Positions 52,891 through 61,663 of a DNA stretch of 64,000 nucleotides are shown in pieces (position 1 is the stretch's first letter; every line of letters begins with the position of its first letter). A program made the position numbers and the translations under genes. Source of the DNA: Rhizobium sp. BK376 (lineage in GTDB: Bacteria; Pseudomonadota; Alphaproteobacteria; Rhizobiales; Rhizobiaceae); the NCBI RefSeq assembly GCF_004341625.1, contig NZ_SLZG01000001.1, forward strand, positions 682,001 through 746,000, in the 5' to 3' direction. The notes beneath the pieces are model-generated. The model saw only the letters and a list, made by a program, of their open reading frames with translations. It was not told the DNA's origin and searched no databases.

Positions 52891-54441
52891 ATGCAGCAGC
52901 AGGATGGACAGATTTTCGTCGGCGCTAGCCGCAAGCCGGACGACAGCATCAACAAGGACGAATATCTGACGCTGAAATACGGCAACCGCCACGGGCTCGT
53001 GACCGGTGCGACCGGCACGGGCAAGACGGTGACGCTGCAGGTGCTGGCCGAGGGTTTTTCCAAGGCCGGCGTGCCTGTATTTTGCGCCGACATCAAGGGC
53101 GACCTGTCGGGTATCGCCGCCAAGGGCGAAGCCAAGGATTTTCTGGTGAAGCGGGCAGAGGAAATCAGCCTCTCGCCTTATACATTCGAGCAGTTTCCCG
53201 TCATCTTCTGGGATATTTACGGCGAAAAGGGCCATCGTGTCCGCACCACCATTGCCGAGATGGGGCCGCTGCTGCTGGCGCGGCTGATGGATGCATCGGA
53301 GGCGCAGGAAGGCGTGCTCAACATTGCCTTCAAGATCGCCGACCAGGGCGGCCTTGCATTGCTTGATCTCAAGGATCTGCAGGCGTTACTGAATTATATG
53401 AGCGAGAATGCCTCGGAGCTTTCCGGCCAATTCGGCCTGATTTCCCAATCCTCCGTCGGCTCGATCCAGCGGGCACTGCTGGTTTTGGAACAGCAGGGTG
53501 CCGAGCACTTCTTCGGCGAACCGGCGCTTGCCATCACCGATATCATGCGCGTCAGCCAGCAGGGCTACGGCCAGATCTCGGTGCTTGCCGCCGACAAACT
53601 GATGATGAACCCGCGCCTCTACGCGACCTTCCTCCTCTGGCTGCTGTCGGAACTGTTCGAGGAACTGCCCGAAGTCGGCGACCCCGACAAGCCGAAGCTG
53701 GTCTTCTTCTTCGACGAGGCGCATCTGCTCTTCAACGACGCGCCGAAGGTGCTGACCGAGCGCGTGGAACAGGTCGTGCGCCTTATCCGCTCCAAGGGGG
53801 TCGGCGTCTATTTCGTCACGCAGAACCCGCTCGACGTCCCGGAGACGGTGCTGGCGCAGCTCGGCAACCGTGTGCAGCATGCGCTTCGCGCCTATTCGCC
53901 GCGCGAGCAGAAGGCCGTGAAGACTGCCGCCGACACGTTCCGCCCCAATCCGGATTTCAGCACCGCTGACGTCATCACCACGCTTGGAACCGGCGAGGCA
54001 CTGGTCTCGATGCTGGAAGCCAAGGGCGCTCCCTCGATCGTCGAGCGCACGCTGATCCGCCCACCCTCGGGCCGCGTCGGGCCGGTAACGGATGCGGAAC
54101 GGCAGGCCATCATGAGCGCCAGTCCGGTCGCCGGCGTCTATGACAAGGATGTCGACAGGGAATCTGCCTATGAGATTTTGACGGCCCGCGCCCGCAAGGC
54201 CGCCGAACAGGATGCGGCCAAACAGGCGGAAGAGCAGCAATCCGGCAATGCCGGCAGCCGCTGGACCCTTCCGGGCTTCGGCAATGACGATCAGGCCGCC
54301 TCGAAAAACCAGCCTCGCGGCCGCTCGGGCTACCAGCGTGAGACGATCGTGGAAGCGGCGATGAAGAGCGTCGCGCGGACCGTGGCGACACAGGTGGGAC
54401 GGGCGCTGGTGCGCGGGATTTTGGGGAGCTTGAAGCGGTAG
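52891..54441 (+). CDS. HerA-like ATPase (DUF853)
   Basis: This 516-residue protein has the Walker A motif GATGTGKTVTL near residue 40, a FCADIKGDLSG block, Walker B LVFFFDEAHLLF, and an arginine/sensor block YFVTQNPLDVPE, as in the DUF853 branch of the HerA/FtsK superfamily. The C-terminal 90 residues are disordered (Ala/Gln/Gly-rich) and end in a short helix (KSVARTVATQVGRALVRGIL). It probably works on DNA; no nuclease partner is next to it, unlike HerA-Sir2-type defence systems. Confidence 0.85.
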   Translation: MQQQDGQIFVGASRKPDDSINKDEYLTLKYGNRHGLVTGATGTGKTVTLQVLAEGFSKAGVPVFCADIKGDLSGIAAKGEAKDFLVKRAEEISLSPYTFEQFPVIFWDIYGEKGHRVRTTIAEMGPLLLARLMDASEAQEGVLNIAFKIADQGGLALLDLKDLQALLNYMSENASELSGQFGLISQSSVGSIQRALLVLEQQGAEHFFGEPALAITDIMRVSQQGYGQISVLAADKLMMNPRLYATFLLWLLSELFEELPEVGDPDKPKLVFFFDEAHLLFNDAPKVLTERVEQVVRLIRSKGVGVYFVTQNPLDVPETVLAQLGNRVQHALRAYSPREQKAVKTAADTFRPNPDFSTADVITTLGTGEALVSMLEAKGAPSIVERTLIRPPSGRVGPVTDAERQAIMSASPVAGVYDKDVDRESAYEILTARARKAAEQDAAKQAEEQQSGNAGSRWTLPGFGNDDQAASKNQPRGRSGYQRETIVEAAMKSVARTVATQVGRALVRGILGSLKR

Positions 54442-54542
54442 CCCCCAGCAGGGATCAGCAGCTTCTGTAGAAATAAATAAGACTATCGCTTTTCATTTGA
54501 TCACAGCTCCGGTTCAGGCGGAGCATTGGACAAGAGGCAACC

Positions 54543-54863
54543 GTGCAGAAGTCGTTGATCAATTTCCTAGCCATACTCTCCGTACTGGTTCCGTCGGCCG
54601 CGACAGCGGGTGGCGTCCCATCGAATGACGCCAACTTCCATTCGAAAATTGACCCGCCAAATGACTCGGTGGTTCTTGCTTTACCTTTAGACCCGTCATC
54701 CAAGCCGCCTGGCATCCCACTGACAGATCAAAAAGTGACCGCACATCAGCGTATCTGCACTTATGGAAAGCGATACTCCGTCATTGTCGCAGCGGACCAG
54801 ATTTGTTTTGCGGCCGTCGAGCTTAAGCGTCTCAACAAGCGTGTGCGGGCGCCAGAGAACTAG
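54543..54863 (+). CDS. Small exported hypothetical protein
   Basis: A 106-residue frame starting with GTG and a Sec signal peptide (MQKSLINFLAILSVLVPSAATA). The mature part has two cysteines (RICTYGK and QICFAAV), likely a disulfide, and a Pro/Asp/Ser-rich N-terminal region. I recognise no family. Confidence 0.55.
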   Translation: MQKSLINFLAILSVLVPSAATAGGVPSNDANFHSKIDPPNDSVVLALPLDPSSKPPGIPLTDQKVTAHQRICTYGKRYSVIVAADQICFAAVELKRLNKRVRAPEN

Positions 54864-54949
54864 CAGACATCCGCGATATTGACATCGCCCACATCCCACT
54901 TAATGGGCATTGTCAACATTGCTGATGGTCCACCATACCCTATCATCAT

Positions 54950-55117
54950 CGCGATCTCCGCCGCGCGTTCATCGCTCGATCTGGTGACCGAGGCGCAGGC
55001 ATGGGATTTCTCGCTGCGGGAGGTGGCGCGGCGGGCGGGCGTTTCGCACAATGCGCCCCATAATCATTTCGCAGAGAAGCGGGATCTGCTGGGGATCCTT
55101 GCGAACCGAAACCGCAC
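54950..55117 (+). pseudogene. TetR regulator remnant
   Basis: The translated segment reads SLREVARRAGVSHNAPHNHFAEKRDLLG, an almost perfect TetR helix-turn-helix and dimer-entry block. It lacks the normal N-terminal helix start and the whole ligand domain, and it ends by running into the convergent glyoxalase-like gene. The frame is only 96 residues. This is a decayed regulator or a truncated domain. Its cognate gene is probably the VOC gene at 55151 or another neighbour. Confidence 0.7.
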
Positions 55118-55150
55118 GAGATCCCTATCAGGCACCCAAGGGAGAGGTAG

Positions 55151-55924
55151 TCACCGCTCCGGCGCATAGAGCGCAAACATCGCGCCCTGTGGGTCGAGAC
55201 ATTGCAAGCTCCAGCCGCCGCTCGGGACTTCGGTCGGGCCATTGAGGATCATTCCGCCGCCTATGCGGACGCGCTCCTTGGCGGTGTCGATCGAGGCCAC
55301 GTTGAAATAGAAGATCCAGGAGGAGACGGGCATGTTGTCAGGCCTCGTCATCACGCCGCCGAAGTCCTCACCATCCAGTCCGAAGACCTTGTAATCGCCT
55401 GGCTCATCCGTGTCGGCGTTTCCGGTCTCTTCCCAGCCGAAGGCTCTCGAATAGAAATCGAAGGCGGCATCGCCATCGTCGGCGTAGAGTTCGTGCCAGC
55501 CGGTGAAGCCCGGTTTTCCCATGGCGGCAGCCGGTTGGGGCAGGCCTGGCATGCCCTTGAAGAGCGCGAAGGCCGCGCCCTGGGGATCGCCGACGATGGC
55601 GAAGCGGCCTATGCCGGGAATATCGGCGGCGGCGCGATGCACCACGCCGCCATCGGTGACGATATCGGCGGCAACAGTGTCGACGTCGTCCACGGCGATA
55701 TAGCCGAGCCAGAGCGGCGGGATGCCCATGCTTCGCGCGCTCTGGGACAGGGCCATCGAGCCGCTGACGGGACGCCCGTCAACGGTGAACATGGTGTAGT
55801 GCACGCCCGCCACGCCGGCATCCTGCGCACCCCAGCCGATAATGTCGCGATAAAAGACCTCGGCGGCGTCCATGTCGGTCGTCATCAGCTCGTACCAGAC
55901 AAACTTGCCATGCGTATGCGCCAT
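55151..55924 (-). CDS. Double-VOC (glyoxalase/bleomycin-type) protein
   Basis: The 257-residue protein holds two VOC (glyoxalase/bleomycin resistance-like) modules: first HGKFVWYELMTTDMDAAEVFYRDIIGW and later FTGWHELYADDGDAAFDFYSRAFGWEE. GGGGAGAG precedes the ATG. VOC proteins bind small molecules with metal-dependent chemistry; the substrate is unknown. A second gene of the same type at 60738 shares the full layout and many blocks (HGKF.W.ELMT, PGIGRFA, NGPTEVP, DPQGA.F). Confidence 0.88.
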   Translation of the reverse strand: MAHTHGKFVWYELMTTDMDAAEVFYRDIIGWGAQDAGVAGVHYTMFTVDGRPVSGSMALSQSARSMGIPPLWLGYIAVDDVDTVAADIVTDGGVVHRAAADIPGIGRFAIVGDPQGAAFALFKGMPGLPQPAAAMGKPGFTGWHELYADDGDAAFDFYSRAFGWEETGNADTDEPGDYKVFGLDGEDFGGVMTRPDNMPVSSWIFYFNVASIDTAKERVRIGGGMILNGPTEVPSGGWSLQCLDPQGAMFALYAPER

Positions 55925-56058
55925 TACCACTCTCCCCAGTGAGCGCCCGTCAGGAGAATGGTAGGGGGCAATCCGCCTACAGACAAGCCCGCAAAACCCA
56001 ATCGTTTCAGGGCTATTGAGCTTTTTCTTATATCCGATGAAAGCCGCTAAGCTGACGA

Positions 56059-56532
56059 TCAGCCCATTCGGCGATAGCGGACCATCATGAACTGGCGCCA
56101 CGATCCCTCCGGCGTCATCACATGAGACGAAAAGGTCCTGTTGTCATCGTCCTCGAAGGAAAGATGTTCGCGGTAGCGCGCCGTCTGCCCCTCGTTTTCG
56201 AAATCGGGGCCTGACGTGTCGAGCAGCAGCGTGCGGCCATCGGCGTCCAGCGCACCCTCATAGACCCACATGTGGTTCATCATGCTGCCGATCCAGCTGC
56301 CGACATATTTTCCCTTTGCCGGATCATAGCCAAGCGTCAGCACGCTGGATGCATCCGCGCCGTCAGGCATCTTGCCGTGGCCTTCGGCCAGGAACCAGAC
56401 GCCATGCAGTGAGCGCACGTTTTCCAGCCATCCGTGCTCGTCCGTGCCGACATCGCTGCCTTCGGCGAGCATTTTCCAATTGCCCACGAGTTTCTGCAGA
56501 AACGCATGTTCCTTGGTGAGTTCCGCTTTCAT
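56059..56532 (-). CDS. DUF1579-like protein
   Basis: The 157-residue protein starts AELTKEHAFLQKLVGNWKMLAEG and continues with the DUF1579 pattern: LHGVWFLAEGHGKMP, LTLGYDPAKGKYVGSWIGSMMNHMWVYEG, then RTFSSHVMTPEG. These are small beta-barrel proteins that may bind lipids or pollutants; no catalytic residue is known. It is the gene upstream of the double-VOC protein on the same strand. Confidence 0.8.
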   Translation of the reverse strand: MKAELTKEHAFLQKLVGNWKMLAEGSDVGTDEHGWLENVRSLHGVWFLAEGHGKMPDGADASSVLTLGYDPAKGKYVGSWIGSMMNHMWVYEGALDADGRTLLLDTSGPDFENEGQTARYREHLSFEDDDNRTFSSHVMTPEGSWRQFMMVRYRRMG

Positions 56533-56577
56533 CGCAATTCCTCCTTGGCGATGTTTCCGTGCTGAACCCAGGCAATG

Positions 56578-57585
56578 TTATGATGCGACCTTTAGGGCCA
56601 GGCGGGTCGCGGAACCTGTCATTGCCTGTCTTTCGATATTATCGGCCTCCTCGTCGAGGGCCGCATCATCCGAAGCCATGACAGAGCTCCGATAGCGCTT
56701 GGGAGCGATTCCGACCGCCCGCTTGAACGCATTGCTGAAGGCGCTCTCCGAGGTATAGCCAAGGGACAGCGCCAAAGCGGACACCGGCATCTTTCCTTCG
56801 CGTAGCGCACGTCTGGCAAGATGCATGCGCCAGCCAAGCAGGTAACCGAGAGGGGCGACGCCCGCGGCCTGCCTGAACCGCAGGGCGAATGTCGTCCGGG
56901 ACATGCCGGCGGCTTTCGCCAGTTCGCCAAGCGTCCAGGCTCGACCGGGGTCATTGTGCATGAAGCGCAGGGCCGGCGCAATGCGGCCATCGGCGATCGC
57001 GCGAAGCCAGCCCGCCTCGATCGCTTCGCCCGCCTCGACATAGGCGCGCAGGGCCTGGACGAACATCAGCTGCGCCAACTGGTTGCTGGCCAGTCCCGAC
57101 CCGGGGCGCTCGGTGGCCATCTCGCGCATAAGCTGGTCGAGCAGCCAGCGCAGAACCGTTGCCTCGTCGGCCGAGGCGCGGATGTGGATGACGGGAGGCA
57201 GCACGTCGCGCAGCAAATCTCCTCCATCAGATTCCAGCGCGATGTGGCCGCCCAGATAGAAGAAATCGTCGCCGTCGCCATGGCGCGCCGTGCCGCCGCG
57301 CCGATCGGAAAAGACGGTGACGGCATCGACGGGCTCAACCGAGAGATCGCTCGCCAGCACGAAGGGATGCATGCCGTTCAAGAGGACGACGTCGCCGGCG
57401 CCCAGACTGATGGGCTCCATTCCATCGAGAACGAGCCAGCAGCGCCCCTTCGCAACAGCGCTGATCTTGATCCTGTCGGGCTTCGGGAAGCGCAGTGACC
57501 AGGCTCCGCCTGAGACAAAGCCGCCGGACAGGATGCAGCGTGCATTCAGGAGGGTGAGCGTATCGGAGAGAGGATCTGTAGCCAT
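56578..57585 (-). CDS. AraC-family regulator with cupin N-terminus
   Basis: The 335-residue protein has an AraC-binding cupin part (LRFPKPDRIKISAVAKGRCWLVLDGMEPISLGAGDVVLLNG) and a C-terminal AraC domain (LGELAKAAGMSRTTFALRFRQAAGVAPLGYLLGWRMHLARRAL..ALSLGYTSESAFSNAFKRAVGIAPKRYR). The frame is open upstream to 58488, but that extension lies antisense to the SDR gene and is not coding. It is divergent from the SDR gene and probably controls it. Confidence 0.88.
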   Translation of the reverse strand: MATDPLSDTLTLLNARCILSGGFVSGGAWSLRFPKPDRIKISAVAKGRCWLVLDGMEPISLGAGDVVLLNGMHPFVLASDLSVEPVDAVTVFSDRRGGTARHGDGDDFFYLGGHIALESDGGDLLRDVLPPVIHIRASADEATVLRWLLDQLMREMATERPGSGLASNQLAQLMFVQALRAYVEAGEAIEAGWLRAIADGRIAPALRFMHNDPGRAWTLGELAKAAGMSRTTFALRFRQAAGVAPLGYLLGWRMHLARRALREGKMPVSALALSLGYTSESAFSNAFKRAVGIAPKRYRSSVMASDDAALDEEADNIERQAMTGSATRLALKVAS

Positions 57586-57678
57586 TCCGTACGATGACGC
57601 AATTAATCGGGACTTACAAGCATTCAGAATCCCGGCACCCCGCGCTACCCTGTTTCCAGACAGATAAGGAGTGACATC

Positions 57679-58653
57679 ATGTCTATACCACAAGCGCCCG
57701 TCGGCTCGGGCTTCGGGGCCGCTTCGACGGCCGAGGACGTCATCCACGGTCAGGATCTTTCCGGAAAAGTCGCCATCGTTACCGGCGGTTATTCCGGCAT
57801 CGGGCTGGAAGCTGCCCGCGTCTTTGCCGCCGCCGGCGCAAGGGTCATCATTCCCGCACGCGATCAGGAAAAGGCGCAAAAGGCGATTGCCCCGTTCCCC
57901 GGACTGTCGCTGGAGACGCTGGACCTTATGGACCCCGCATCGATAAACGGGTTTGCGGATCGATTTCTCACCACCGGCCAGCCCCTGCATCTTCTCGTGA
58001 ACAACGCGGCCGTCATGGCAAACCCGCTCACCCGCGATGCGCGCGGCTATGAATCCCAGTTCTCCACCAATCATCTCGGCCATTTCCAGCTGACCGCACG
58101 GCTGTGGCCGGCTTTGTTGAAAGCGCAGGGCGCCCGGGTTGTGGCCGTCTCCTCGCGCGGGCATGTCTTTGCAGGCGTCGACTTCGAAGATCCGAACTTC
58201 GAGCATCGGGCCTACGATCCGCGCCTTGCCTATGGCCAATCGAAGACGGCCAATGCGCTTTTCGCGATCGCGCTCGATGCACGAGGCAAGGATCATGGCA
58301 TCAGCGCCTTCTCCCTGCATCCCGGTGGCATCGTCACGACAGGTCTCATCCGTCACCTGTCGTCTGACCAGATCGGCGCCTCCGGCTATGTCGATGCGCA
58401 GGGCAGGCCCATCATCGATCCCGAGCGGAATATGAAGACCATCGAGCAGGGTGCGGCAACAACCGTCTGGTGCGCCACCAGCCGGCAACTCGATGGTCTT
58501 GGCGGGGTCTATTGCGAAAACTGCGATATTTCGAACGCCGTGCCGGCGGATTCGACCGAGCTGCTCGGCGTGCGACCCTGGGCAATGGACCCCGCATCTG
58601 CCAAACGGCTATGGGGCCTCAGCGAGCGGCTGACGGGTGTCTCCATCGGATAG
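57679..58653 (+). CDS. Short-chain dehydrogenase (retinol-dehydrogenase-like)
   Basis: The 324-residue SDR has TGGYSGIGLEAARVFAAAGARVIIPAR, NNAAVMANP, catalytic Ser in VVAVSSRGH, and YGQSKTANALF for the Tyr/Lys pair. The extended N-terminus (about 25 residues before the Rossmann motif) and the C-terminal cap resemble the WW-domain/retinol-dehydrogenase group. AAGGAG precedes the ATG. It is divergent from the AraC regulator at 57585. Confidence 0.88.
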   Translation: MSIPQAPVGSGFGAASTAEDVIHGQDLSGKVAIVTGGYSGIGLEAARVFAAAGARVIIPARDQEKAQKAIAPFPGLSLETLDLMDPASINGFADRFLTTGQPLHLLVNNAAVMANPLTRDARGYESQFSTNHLGHFQLTARLWPALLKAQGARVVAVSSRGHVFAGVDFEDPNFEHRAYDPRLAYGQSKTANALFAIALDARGKDHGISAFSLHPGGIVTTGLIRHLSSDQIGASGYVDAQGRPIIDPERNMKTIEQGAATTVWCATSRQLDGLGGVYCENCDISNAVPADSTELLGVRPWAMDPASAKRLWGLSERLTGVSIG

Positions 58654-58779
58654 GCACCTGACATGAAGGCCCGATCCTGAGTCATTCTAGAAAACTGCCA
58701 TGCATTTGCCTTAATGGGCCTTCGCAAAGGCGTGGCAGTTTTTCAGCAAGCTCCAGGATTTCGGCGGGCGGCATTGTTC

Positions 58780-60684
58780 ATGAAGTGTCTCTATTCACGA
58801 CGTCATTTCAATCGGGCTCTTCTTTCATCGGCAATAGCTTCGGTGAGCGGGATGGCCGGCTTCCGTTCATTCGCCGTGGCGGCGGAAACCGGCAATCAGG
58901 GGAAGGTCGTACGCGGTCTGGGCCAGGGGATGCATGCGACGACGCAGACGTACAATAGCAGCGCCGCCTGGTCGTCGCTGGTCAGGACCGGCCATCGCAG
59001 CAAGTCCCGGGCCTTCAGCCGGTCGAAAGTCGTGATCCCAACCTTCATTCTGGAGAACAAGGCTCTTTCGGTGACCAGCCTGACAGCCGAGGGCGACTTA
59101 TGCACGCTGAAGGTCGCCTCGACATCAGGCCTTGTCGAGGGACAGCAGATCGAGATGTCAGGAGCATCGCCGGCGGAATATAACGGGACTGCCTTTACCA
59201 TCCATATCGTCGATGCCACCACGATCACCTACGCGACGCACAAAGGCCCCTCCTCCTCTCCTGCAACCGGGAAGATATCGGCACAGACGCGCGAGATCAT
59301 GGAAGTGGACCTTCCGCACGCCTATCGGTTTCAGGTTGCCCTCGAAGTCCGCTACGTCGATGCGCTGACCGGCCTAACGACGCGTCGTCTTCCCTATCTC
59401 TTTTCGGGCGAAAGGACGGCGCTTTACAACGGTCCGGGAAGCAATCCGTCCGGTAGCATCGTTTCGGACTGGCTGGACCATCCCGAAATTCCGGCCGATG
59501 CCAAATTCGGCCTCTGGACCGTGACGGAGAACCAGCTCGGGCCAGCATCGCCTGCCGGGACGCTGCCGGTATCCTGGAATACCTGCAGCTTTATCAATCG
59601 CCATGAAGGGATTGTCGAAAACAGCCGCGGTCCCGATACCAACATTTCGTTCATCGACGTCGATGCGGCTGTATCACGAACGTCCGTGAACCCGTTCAAT
59701 TCCGGCCAGGGTGGCGGCACGCAGGGCTTCTGGCCATGCCAGATGCTGATTGAATACGACCCGGGCGACAAGGCCGTCGCCATCTGGGGCGACAGCATCG
59801 GCGATGGCGTCGGAGAAGGCTCGATCGGCTCCGGAAGCCATGGCGACGCCATGGGGTCCAATCGCCGCAACAGGGGATATGTCGAGCGGGCAGTGGACGA
59901 AACGCTCGGCCTCAATATAGCGGCCAACCTGTCAAAGGGCGGCGACGGGTACAAATACCTGTCGCTGAGAGGAAACATCGGCAAGCGTCTCAATCTCCTG
60001 GCGCTTGCCAACCCTACCCACATCTGGTGGCAGATAGTCCATAACGACGTCTACCTCGACGATGCGCAGTTCCGCAGCGATGCCGCCAAGGTCTTTCAGC
60101 AAGTCAGGCCCATCCTTCCCGACGTGGTCCATGTGCATTCGCTGTGCACGCCGGATGCGAGTTCCAGCCTGCCTGTTTCCTCGCTCGCTGCGGAAGGGAC
60201 GACCGTCACGGTGCGGATATCAGACACATCCGTGCTGATCGACGGGCAGGACGTCACGATGTCAGGCGTTTCGCCGAGGGATTATGCCGGCACGTTTCCG
60301 ATCCGCATCATCGATCCCACCACGTTCACCTATTCGCTTGCCGAGATTCCATCCGCACCGCCTGCAGGGACTCGTATCGTCTGCAACGGTCAATTCACCA
60401 CGGAGACACAGCAAACGGCCGGTCTTGCATTCGGGGACGCGACGTCGAGCCGCGGGCGGAAGAACGAAATCATCCGCACCAGGACTGCACCCTTCGACAT
60501 CATGTCCCGGATATTCGATCCAAACCCGACGGCAGAGGGCGGCTATTCCGGCGCGTCAGCCTCCGAGACCAGTCGGTGGAAGGCGGACGGCACGCCGTGG
60601 CGCTACACATTCGACGGCACGCACCCCAACAGCCACGGCTACAGCTCCATCGCGGCATCCGTCCCAGACGACTTTATTCAATAG
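58780..60684 (+). CDS. Tat-exported SGNH-like hydrolase with two inserted repeats
   Basis: The 634-residue protein has a twin-arginine signal (SRRHFNRAL at residues 6-14 followed by a hydrophobic stretch). SGNH-hydrolase blocks are spread along it: GDSIGDG at 337-343, HND at 421-423, and the catalytic-type DGTHPN at 612-617. Two copies of a ~70-residue module (97-168 and 465-535) share the pattern 'L.AEG....V..S..LV.GQ...MSG.SP..Y.GTF.I.I.D.TT.TY..' typical of phage tail and FCCH-like repeats. The second copy is inserted between the catalytic blocks. Confidence 0.7.
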   Translation: MKCLYSRRHFNRALLSSAIASVSGMAGFRSFAVAAETGNQGKVVRGLGQGMHATTQTYNSSAAWSSLVRTGHRSKSRAFSRSKVVIPTFILENKALSVTSLTAEGDLCTLKVASTSGLVEGQQIEMSGASPAEYNGTAFTIHIVDATTITYATHKGPSSSPATGKISAQTREIMEVDLPHAYRFQVALEVRYVDALTGLTTRRLPYLFSGERTALYNGPGSNPSGSIVSDWLDHPEIPADAKFGLWTVTENQLGPASPAGTLPVSWNTCSFINRHEGIVENSRGPDTNISFIDVDAAVSRTSVNPFNSGQGGGTQGFWPCQMLIEYDPGDKAVAIWGDSIGDGVGEGSIGSGSHGDAMGSNRRNRGYVERAVDETLGLNIAANLSKGGDGYKYLSLRGNIGKRLNLLALANPTHIWWQIVHNDVYLDDAQFRSDAAKVFQQVRPILPDVVHVHSLCTPDASSSLPVSSLAAEGTTVTVRISDTSVLIDGQDVTMSGVSPRDYAGTFPIRIIDPTTFTYSLAEIPSAPPAGTRIVCNGQFTTETQQTAGLAFGDATSSRGRKNEIIRTRTAPFDIMSRIFDPNPTAEGGYSGASASETSRWKADGTPWRYTFDGTHPNSHGYSSIAASVPDDFIQ

Positions 60685-60737
60685 TTCGCGGCGACTGACA
60701 GCGACCTGATGATCAGGCTGCCGCCAGGATCAGTCGC

Positions 60738-61517
60738 TTAGCGCTTCGGGGCGACGAGGCAGAAGAAGGCACCCTGCGGGTCCATGGCCTGGATGATCCA
60801 GCTGTCGCCGGGAACCTCTGTCGGGCCGTTCAGGACCTTGCCGCCGCCGGCTTTGACGCGCTCGATCGCTGCGTCAATGCCCGAAACAACGAAGTAGTAC
60901 CCCCAGGCCGACATCGGCATTTCGGCCGGTTTCGTCATCATGCCGCCGGTCTGCTGACCTTGGTGAGCAAAGATACGATAGACGCCCATCGGGCCCATAT
61001 CGAAATCGCTGTCCTTCGTCCAGCCGAATACCTTGGAATAGAAGGCCAGGGCTTGCTCGCTGTTGCTGGTATAGAGTTCGTGCCAGCCGATGCGGCCCGG
61101 AGTGCCCATGGGTATTTCCGGCGGTGGATTATCCATCGGCGCCGGTGTCATGATGCAGATAACCGCGCCCTGAGGATCAGCGACGACGGCGAAACGGCCG
61201 ACGCCCGGAATATCTTCGGGCGGACGGCGGATCGCACCGCCATTGGCCGCAAAATCCTTTGCCGATTGATCAACGTCATCAACGGCAACATAGCCGGTCC
61301 AGTTCGGCGGGATGCCCTGCCCTTCCAATTCGGCGGGAAAGTCCATCATGCCGGCTGCGCCGGTGCCGTTAGCCTCGAAGATGGTATAGCGCGGCATGCC
61401 TTCCACCTGCATGTCGCTCGTCTTCCAGCCGACTACGGACGTGTAGAATTTCTCGGCGGCGGCAGTATCGGGGGTCATCAATTCGCACCAAATGAATTTC
61501 CCATGAGCATCGGACAT
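60738..61517 (-). CDS. Double-VOC (glyoxalase-like) protein, second copy
   Basis: The 259-residue protein is a paralogue of the gene at 55151. It has two VOC modules (HGKFIWCELMTPDTAAAEKFYTSVVGW and IGWHELYTSNSEQALAFYSKVFGWTK) and the shared PGVGRFAVVADPQGAV and NGPTEVPGDSW blocks. GGGAGG stands 5 nt before the ATG at 61517; an ATG one codon earlier is also possible. Function unknown; probably detoxification or small-molecule binding. Confidence 0.88.
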   Translation of the reverse strand: MSDAHGKFIWCELMTPDTAAAEKFYTSVVGWKTSDMQVEGMPRYTIFEANGTGAAGMMDFPAELEGQGIPPNWTGYVAVDDVDQSAKDFAANGGAIRRPPEDIPGVGRFAVVADPQGAVICIMTPAPMDNPPPEIPMGTPGRIGWHELYTSNSEQALAFYSKVFGWTKDSDFDMGPMGVYRIFAHQGQQTGGMMTKPAEMPMSAWGYYFVVSGIDAAIERVKAGGGKVLNGPTEVPGDSWIIQAMDPQGAFFCLVAPKR

Positions 61518-61663
61518 CATGTCCTCCCTTTTGAACGCGTTGGCTTGTGACGAGCTGGTTGGAAACCGGCATCAAGTCGTGTTCGCCGGCGGCTTATCAG
61601 GGAAAGCGCACTCCCCTGCGCGCTCAGCTTAGCATTGTCTTCCCGCATTCGCATGACGCCGGC

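Noticed and set aside
52891..54441. HerA-like ATPase as part of an anti-phage defence system
   Set aside because: The DUF853 branch is widespread and no NurA, Sir2 or nuclease gene is adjacent, so a defence role is not supported.
56578..58488. 636-codon version of the AraC regulator
   Set aside because: The first 300 codons are antisense to the SDR gene at 57679. The regulator fold starts at 57585.
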